Assembly: GCA_014380605.1 (NCBI GenBank)
Contig: JACMJO010000491.1
Location: 1-11,030 of the forward strand
Direction of reading: 5' to 3'
Origin: Fimbriimonadaceae bacterium
Lineage (GTDB): Bacteria; Armatimonadota; Fimbriimonadia; Fimbriimonadales; Fimbriimonadaceae
Length of the DNA: 11,030 nt
Positions 6,487 through 11,030 of the stretch are shown in pieces. Numbering within the stretch: the stretch's first letter is position 1; every line of letters starts with the position of its first letter. The notes under the pieces are model-generated. The model was not told the DNA's origin, did not search any database, and saw only the letters and a program-made list of their open reading frames with translations. The position numbers and the translations under genes are program-made.

Positions 6487-6492
6487 TATACT
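6487..6492 (+). promoter_or_regulatory. -10-like box TATACT for the tandem YCII gene
   Basis: TATACT ends 10 bases before the ATG at 6503. A weak -35 candidate TTGGTT (6465-6470) lies 16 bases upstream. No Shine-Dalgarno sequence is present in AAGCACCGAC, so a very short leader or a leaderless mRNA is inferred. Confidence 0.45.
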
Positions 6493-6502
6493 AAGCACCG
6501 AC

Positions 6503-7180
6503 ATGATCCTCACATCTGTGATTCTCGGACTGACCCTGATGACTTCTGCACCCCAAGTCCAGCCGTCAAAGCCCACGTTCTTTATCTTCCTGGTGAAGGG
6601 CAAGAACCCGCCTCAGGCCACTCAAGAAGAGATCGGCAAGTACCAGATGGCGCACATTGAGAACTTCAAGCGACTATTCAATGAGGGCAAGTTGGCGACC
6701 GCGGGACCGCTTGCCGACCCGACCGAGTACAAGCGTGGAATTATCATCCTGACCGTTGCAAGCAAGTCTGACATTCCTCCCCTGTTTGAGCCCGATCCCT
6801 ACGTGGCGAAGGGATTCATGGAGATTCAGGCACTTCCTCTGTCTATTGAATTCGGCAAGATCAATACGGAAGCCATCGACCCAAATGGCATCGAAGAGAA
6901 TCGAATCGTTGTTTTCACGGCTGGCGCGGTTAACAGCGACTCTGCATCGGCGAGATCGGCGAGGCTACGCCATCTCGACCATATCAGGAAGGATGGCATT
7001 AAGTCTGGCTTGGCGTTCTATGCGAGCCTCCAAGACTCCCCGGACATTCGAGCAGTTGCCTTGTTTAGAGGCAAGAAAGATAAGGAGATTCTTGATTGGA
7101 TCAAGAAGGATCCGCTTGTCAAAAACGGAACCCTCAAGGCGACAAAGATGCCGCAATGGCTTAGCAAAGGCGCGCTCTAG
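6503..7180 (+). CDS. Exported protein with two tandem YCII-like domains
   Basis: The 225-residue protein has a short hydrophobic N-terminus (MILTSVILGLTLMTSAPQ) that looks like a signal peptide without basic residues. Residues about 24-118 resemble a YCII (YciI-like) ferredoxin-like domain: strand TFFIFLVKG, then MAHIENFKRLFNEGKLATAG with H51 at the conserved His position, GPLAD (D72), RGIIILTV and DPYVAKGFMEIQALPL. Residues about 133-221 repeat this layout in diverged form: NRIVVFTAG, then RLRHLDHIRKDGIKSGLAFY with H157, RAVALFRG, and KDPLVKNGTLKATKMPQWL. The second copy lacks the GP-x-x-D. YCII proteins are usually single-domain and cytoplasmic, and most have unknown activity, so exported tandem copies are unusual. 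No function is assigned. It starts about 100 bases from the divergent LTxxQ gene. Confidence 0.8.
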   Translation: MILTSVILGLTLMTSAPQVQPSKPTFFIFLVKGKNPPQATQEEIGKYQMAHIENFKRLFNEGKLATAGPLADPTEYKRGIIILTVASKSDIPPLFEPDPYVAKGFMEIQALPLSIEFGKINTEAIDPNGIEENRIVVFTAGAVNSDSASARSARLRHLDHIRKDGIKSGLAFYASLQDSPDIRAVALFRGKKDKEILDWIKKDPLVKNGTLKATKMPQWLSKGAL

Positions 7181-7227
7181 GCATTTACTTGACTGGGACT
7201 AGCAACCCTTCGGCGAGGCTTTCCGTC

Positions 7228-7233
7228 TAGACT
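7228..7233 (+). promoter_or_regulatory. -10-like box TAGACT for the ABC exporter operon
   Basis: TAGACT ends 8 bases before the ATG at 7242. No ribosome site lies in TTCGGCAC. It sits inside the 61-base gap after the YCII gene, which suggests the exporter has its own promoter. No convincing -35 match lies 16-18 bases upstream. Confidence 0.45.
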
Positions 7234-7241
7234 TTCGGCAC

Positions 7242-8006
7242 ATGGTTGTAACGGAAGGTCTCGCTAAGCACTTCAAGGATCAGAAGGGCAATATCGTCAA
7301 GGCCGTCGATGGCATATCCTTTGAAGCCCATCCAGGCAAGATATTCGGACTTCTCGGATGCAACGGGGCCGGAAAGACCACCGCGTTGCGAATCCTATCG
7401 ACCGTGATCCGGCCGACGGCGGGAACGGCTACGGTTGCCGGGATCGACGTTCTGGCTAACCCAGAGAAGGTGAGATCCCAGATTGGGTTTATGTCCACCT
7501 CGACCGCTCTCTATGGCCGACTACAGGCTCGAGAGGTCATCGAATACTTTGGTGGCTTGTACGGTTTGTCCGGGAGGAAGCTCAAGGAACGGGTCGACTA
7601 CGTAGTCAAGAAACTTCAGATTGAAGAGTTTGCCGATCGGCTGTGCGACAAGCTGTCCACAGGACAAAAACAGCGAGTAAACATCGGTCGAACAATCCTC
7701 CACGATCCCCCGGTTTTGTTCTTCGACGAGCCCACGGCCGGGCTTGACGTGGTCCTCAGCCAGACGGTGATGGAGTTCATCGAAGAGGCTCGCGACATGG
7801 GAAAAACCATCGTCTTCTCGACCCACATCATGAGCGAGGTCGAGCGCCTCTGCGACCATGTCGCCATCATCGACAAGGGCAAGCTGCACGGCGAGGGCAC
7901 GGTGGAGGAGCTTAAAGCCCAAACGGGTGAAGCATCCCTCGAAAAGGCGTTTTTGAAGCTGGTCGAGTTCGAATCTAACTATCAACGGGAAACGGTGGCG
8001 CCATGA
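7242..8006 (+). CDS. natA: ABC transporter ATP-binding protein, NatA-like
   Basis: The 254-residue ATPase has all core ABC motifs: Walker A GCNGAGKTT (39-47, with Cys where Pro is usual), signature LSTGQKQR (138-145), Walker B VLFFDEPTAGLD (158-169) and the switch histidine in STH (H195). After the Walker A region the usual Q-loop position reads FMSTSTALYGRL, as in NatA-type and other ABC-2 exporter ATPases, where the Gln is commonly missing. Length and the LSTGQKQR signature fit the NatA/YhaQ group, whose Bacillus subtilis member drives ATP-dependent sodium extrusion with NatB. The substrate here is not proven and could be another small ion or compound. It acts at the inner face of the cytoplasmic membrane. 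The stop overlaps the permease start (ATGA), so the two are surely co-translated. Confidence 0.88.
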   Translation: MVVTEGLAKHFKDQKGNIVKAVDGISFEAHPGKIFGLLGCNGAGKTTALRILSTVIRPTAGTATVAGIDVLANPEKVRSQIGFMSTSTALYGRLQAREVIEYFGGLYGLSGRKLKERVDYVVKKLQIEEFADRLCDKLSTGQKQRVNIGRTILHDPPVLFFDEPTAGLDVVLSQTVMEFIEEARDMGKTIVFSTHIMSEVERLCDHVAIIDKGKLHGEGTVEELKAQTGEASLEKAFLKLVEFESNYQRETVAP

Positions 8007-9178
8007 ATCCGATCGCGTGGGTGTATCGAAAGGAAGTTCGGGAGATGCTTCGGGACAAGCGCACTCGAGGCGCGGCCCTGTTTGGTCCCATCTTCTTGAT
8101 GGTGTTTTTCATCTGCGGGTTTGGGACGATCATTGGTGGCATTGCCAAGAAAGAGAACCAGAAGATTCACTTCGTCAAGTCGGATAACCCGATTCTAGCT
8201 TCGCTGAAGAAAGAGAAGATGACCTTCATCGAGTTAAACACGGTTGCTGAAGGCGAGAAGCTTGTCAAGGACGGAAAGGCGACAGTGGTCCTGAACTTTG
8301 GACCCGTTCCATCGAAGACGGGCGGCCAACAAACCATTGAGGCCTATTTCGATCCGAAGTCCCAGAAGGCGCAGATCGTTCTGGGAGGCCTGGAGAAGGT
8401 GTTCGGCCAAGCCAACAAAACTGCCCTGATCGCGACCCTTAAGAAAAACCGCTTACCTGAGTCCATTGCGGAGCAAATCAAACTTGAGCGAAAGGAAGTC
8501 AAGATTGGCGAAGCGGGCGCAGGTGAATTCATCGTCGGCATGCTTCCCTACCTCATCGTTATTTGGGCCTTCTATGGCGGCTTTGCTTTGGCGACCGATC
8601 TTGTCGCCGGTGAGAAAGAGAAGATCACTCTGGAGACGCTCCTAATCACTCCGGTAAGCAGAACTCAAATCGTGATGGGCAAATTTCTCGCCCTTTCCAC
8701 GCTTTGTCTCGTGAGCGCACTAGCTTCCATTTTTGGTCTCATTTTGGTTGCAGTGCTGAAACTGCCGGGTTCGGACTTTATGCTCCAAGGGGGCCTGGGC
8801 ATCAGTCCAACGGCAGGCTTGATCACCATCATCGTGCTGTTGCCAACCGTGGCAATGTTTGCTAGCCTGTTGCTCGCCTTCAGCACCTACGCAAAGAATT
8901 CCCGAGAAGCCCAGAGCTACATCAGCCTTGCGAGCTTTGTCGTGGTGATCCCAGCCGCGTTTAGTCAACTCATCGGCCTAACCGACGCCGCCAGTCAAGG
9001 GTGGGTGAATTATGTGCCGGTCCTCAACACCGCGAATAACATCCGCAATGCCCTTCTGGGTAAGCCGGATTGGACGGGAACGGCCATTACTGTGATAGTT
9101 TCGGGAGCAATTGCCACAGTCTTGATCGGCATTGTGGTGAGGCTATTCAACCGAGAGGAAGTCTTAACCCGAGTCTAG
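8003..9178 (+). CDS. natB: ABC-2 type permease, NatB-like
   Basis: The 391-residue protein matches the NatB type of ABC-2 permease (COG1668) in size and layout. A cytoplasmic N-terminus with RKEVREMLRDKRT (9-21) precedes a first membrane segment at 22-46. A large extracytoplasmic domain spans about 48-175, followed by five more hydrophobic segments near 176-198, 228-252, 270-293, 303-323 and 360-382. The conserved cytoplasmic motif AGEKEKITLETLLITPVSR (202-220) after segment 2 is the family signature for coupling to the ATPase. It starts inside the last codons of natA, with a GGTGG-like ribosome site. Together they should form an exporter, classically of sodium, though substrate assignment rests on family resemblance only. 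Its stop shares the CTAG tetranucleotide with the stop of the convergent fliD. Confidence 0.88.
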   Translation: MNPIAWVYRKEVREMLRDKRTRGAALFGPIFLMVFFICGFGTIIGGIAKKENQKIHFVKSDNPILASLKKEKMTFIELNTVAEGEKLVKDGKATVVLNFGPVPSKTGGQQTIEAYFDPKSQKAQIVLGGLEKVFGQANKTALIATLKKNRLPESIAEQIKLERKEVKIGEAGAGEFIVGMLPYLIVIWAFYGGFALATDLVAGEKEKITLETLLITPVSRTQIVMGKFLALSTLCLVSALASIFGLILVAVLKLPGSDFMLQGGLGISPTAGLITIIVLLPTVAMFASLLLAFSTYAKNSREAQSYISLASFVVVIPAAFSQLIGLTDAASQGWVNYVPVLNTANNIRNALLGKPDWTGTAITVIVSGAIATVLIGIVVRLFNREEVLTRV

Positions 9179-11030
9179 CTGGTGGTCTTCAGAGCGGCTA
9201 ACTGGCTACCCTGGGACTGGATCTTGCTGATCGCCTCTTCCATTCTGGTGAACTTGGCCTGAAGGTCGGCTCGTTTGAGGGCCATCCGGGTATTCAAATC
9301 TGTGATCTGGCTGTCGATATCGTCGAACTGCGACTTTAGCGTTTTGTCGCTGGCGGTCAAGGTGCCGTTCACGGAATCGAGGAAGGTGGTCATCAGGTCG
9401 TTCGTTTGGGTTCCCATTCCCTTCCTCAGCGACATTGATCCGACCAATCCTGTGGTGGTTCCGGTGTATAGAATCTGAAGGCCCTCGGTCTTGGCATTGC
9501 CAACATTGCCGACCAGGAACTGGCCATTTCCAGTTGCGGCCTCGCCATTGATCGTTCCCTGAACGTCGGTTCCGGTGACGGTGGTCCCTGCAGCCAGCGC
9601 GCCGATGCCGCTGTTGTCGGTCGCGGCCGCTAGATTGCTGATAACGGAGAAGTTTCCGCCCGCACCAAATTTCTTGCTCTCGATCTTTAGCTTCCCAGTG
9701 CCATCTATGCTGGCGAGAACCAGGTCTTTTAGCTTGCTATCGGAGTTGATCCGAGTGACCGTATCGCTCAAAGAACTGCCGGAATTGATCGTCAAAGCGT
9801 AAGGTGTCGTACCGATCATCGACCCACCAAACGACAAGATCTCTGTCGCAGTGCTGGCTAGGGTCTGGGCGGTCTCGCCTGTGTAGGATCCTTTCGTAGC
9901 CAAAGCGGTGATATTGACGTCGTAAGCCGAAGTGCCCGAAGCGATCGACTTTGCCGAACTCGAGATGTACTGAAGCTCGTTCGTCGACCCCAACCCGCTG
10001 GTCTTAAACATGTTGGCGAGATCATTCGGAGCGGCTGAGATCGCGGTCGTCAGGACGCCTTCGTCAAGCGTCAACTTGCCCTGATCGTCCAAGTTGAATC
10101 CAATCGAAGTTAAGTTGGTATAGGTTCCGGTCAAACCGGGAATGTTTGAGAAGATCATCGAACTGATCTGTTGCTCTAGCTGTCCTGCGACCGGGTCGCC
10201 AAAAAGTGGACCGCTGGCAAACGACTCCTTGTCGAACTGGCTATAGGTCCGAATAAAGTCGATGGCGTCGTTGTAGGCGTCCTTGAACGTCCCGATCTTT
10301 GCCTTGATCGCCGCCGTGTCCTTCGAGAGCGAAAGCGTGCTGGTTTCCGGCGTCGTCTCGTTGGACTTTAGGAGAGTCAGGGTTGCGTTTGGGATCGCAG
10401 TAGTAATGGAGTTTGTCGCGCTGGTCAGATTGACTCCATCCAGCGAGTACGCGGCATCTTGCGCAGTCACTAGCTGATTAGCAAACGACCGCTGGGTGAT
10501 GCCCAAGGAGGCAAGGGCGTTGCCACTGACATCGGAAAAGGTAGGGGTTCCGGCCGTTCCGGCGATATCCAGCTTGTAGGACGTCGTTCCGTTCTCGGTT
10601 ACGGACCGTACGCTCGCCGAAACACCCGAAACCGCGGCATTGATAGAGTTGGCGATCGTCTGTAAGTTGTCGGTCGACAGGTCGATGTTCACGGTGGTGC
10701 CATTGACGGTAAAGCTTGCCGCTCCAACCCCCTGGGCGTTCATCATCGTGCCGACGGGATCGCTATTCTTAGCGAAAACCATTGAGGTAGCGCCATTCGT
10801 GATAGTCTCACGAATCGCCGGAACTCCGCCTAAGACTCCCAAGTCGGAAAGGATCGTGTCTCCGCTGAGATCGGCAAGCTGAACCTTGTTCTTTGCTCCT
10901 GTGGCATTGGCCGTGAAAGTCAAGTAATTCGAGCCCGTACCGCCGTCGATGATGCTGGCCGTGACACCCGAATTTGCGCTGTTTACTTTTTGGGCGATCG
11001 TTCTTAAAGAATCTGTTGCATCAACCAGGA
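9175..11030 (-). CDS. fliD: Flagellar hook-associated protein 2, filament cap FliD (N-terminus beyond the window)
   Basis: FliD forms the cap at the flagellar filament tip and directs flagellin polymerisation. The frame is open to the right edge. The TTG at 10923 is an internal Leu, since readable sequence continues upstream as VDATDSLRTIAQKVNSANSG. At least 617 residues are present. Visible are three flagellin-IN-like motifs (T/S-L-x-x-I/V...IN......V.AS/LAS): one at the edge, one at 10669-10610 (NLQTIANSINAAVSGVSASV) and one near 9777-9690 (SLSDTVTRINSDSK, then LVLASIDGTGKLKIESKKFG). The FliD_C region includes LDGVNLTSATNSITTAIPN, the IGTFKDAYNDAIDFI segment, LTSIGFNLDDQGKLTLDEGVL and a C-terminal coiled coil (LKSQFDDIDSQITDLNTRM onward). 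Composition is rich in Ser, Thr, Gly and Ala, as expected. The D0 N-terminal helix and the promoter lie outside. Its neighbour natB is unrelated. Confidence 0.92.
   Translation of the reverse strand, partial: LVDATDSLRTIAQKVNSANSGVTASIIDGGTGSNYLTFTANATGAKNKVQLADLSGDTILSDLGVLGGVPAIRETITNGATSMVFAKNSDPVGTMMNAQGVGAASFTVNGTTVNIDLSTDNLQTIANSINAAVSGVSASVRSVTENGTTSYKLDIAGTAGTPTFSDVSGNALASLGITQRSFANQLVTAQDAAYSLDGVNLTSATNSITTAIPNATLTLLKSNETTPETSTLSLSKDTAAIKAKIGTFKDAYNDAIDFIRTYSQFDKESFASGPLFGDPVAGQLEQQISSMIFSNIPGLTGTYTNLTSIGFNLDDQGKLTLDEGVLTTAISAAPNDLANMFKTSGLGSTNELQYISSSAKSIASGTSAYDVNITALATKGSYTGETAQTLASTATEILSFGGSMIGTTPYALTINSGSSLSDTVTRINSDSKLKDLVLASIDGTGKLKIESKKFGAGGNFSVISNLAAATDNSGIGALAAGTTVTGTDVQGTINGEAATGNGQFLVGNVGNAKTEGLQILYTGTTTGLVGSMSLRKGMGTQTNDLMTTFLDSVNGTLTASDKTLKSQFDDIDSQITDLNTRMALKRADLQAKFTRMEEAISKIQSQGSQLAALKTTS

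Noticed and set aside
7189..7194. TTGACT as a -35 element for natA
   Set aside because: It lies 33 bases before the TAGACT box, far from the 16-18 bases needed.
7225..7232. Palindrome GTCTAGAC before natA as an operator
   Set aside because: It is only 8 bases, overlaps the proposed -10 box, and has no second copy nearby. Chance is likely.
10921..10923. TTG start of fliD at 10923
   Set aside because: The frame continues upstream to the edge with FliD-like sequence (SLRTIAQKVNSANSG), so this codon is an internal leucine.
1..11030. tRNA, rRNA, CRISPR arrays, insertion sequences or phage genes
   Set aside because: I found no direct-repeat arrays, terminal inverted repeats, transposase or integrase motifs, or RNA gene consensus on reading both strands.

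Overview
The window looks like an ordinary, densely packed stretch of chromosome from a free-living, flagellated bacterium with moderate GC content. Several genes encode proteins with N-terminal export signals. The gene mix (an exported YtcJ-type amidohydrolase, a DinB-like protein, DUF2461, an LTxxQ-type periplasmic protein, a TPR/zinc-ribbon membrane protein and FliD) and the frequent lack of Shine-Dalgarno sites would fit a lineage such as Armatimonadota (Fimbriimonadia). That placement is an inference from gene style only and is weakly held. I see no tRNA, rRNA, CRISPR array, transposase, integrase or other sign of a mobile element.

Layout. At the left edge (1-362, minus) lies the N-terminal part of a multi-pass membrane protein, probably the sensor end of a signalling protein. 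A divergent plus-strand pair follows: a DUF2461 protein (524-1189) and a small exported protein of unknown role (1214-1720). The latter overlaps tail-to-tail with a DinB-like gene (1713-2165, minus). Head-to-head with DinB is an unknown protein carrying an HELGHH metallopeptidase-like motif (2235-2840, plus). This converges on an exported amidohydrolase (2857-4473, minus). Next come a TPR/zinc-ribbon/four-TM protein (4587-5735, plus), a periplasmic LTxxQ-motif protein (5744-6400, minus), an exported protein with two YCII-like domains (6503-7180, plus), a NatA/NatB-type ABC exporter pair (7242-8006 and 8003-9178, plus), and finally the flagellar cap protein FliD (9175 to the right edge, minus, N-terminus cut off).

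How the genes relate. The only clear functional unit is natA-natB, whose reading frames overlap by 4 bases. Most other genes look like single-gene units facing each other, with four convergent junctions that either overlap or are only 8-16 bases wide and have no visible terminator hairpin.

The most interesting cross-cutting signal concerns starts. Six genes have no Shine-Dalgarno sequence but carry a TANNNT box, most often TANACT, 5 to 10 bases before the ATG. This is the geometry of a -10 promoter element in leaderless transcription. The LTxxQ gene, in contrast, has a textbook GGAGGA site. No complete novel system is evident. The best candidates for new biology are the HELGHH protein, the exported tandem YCII protein and the leaderless-promoter pattern.
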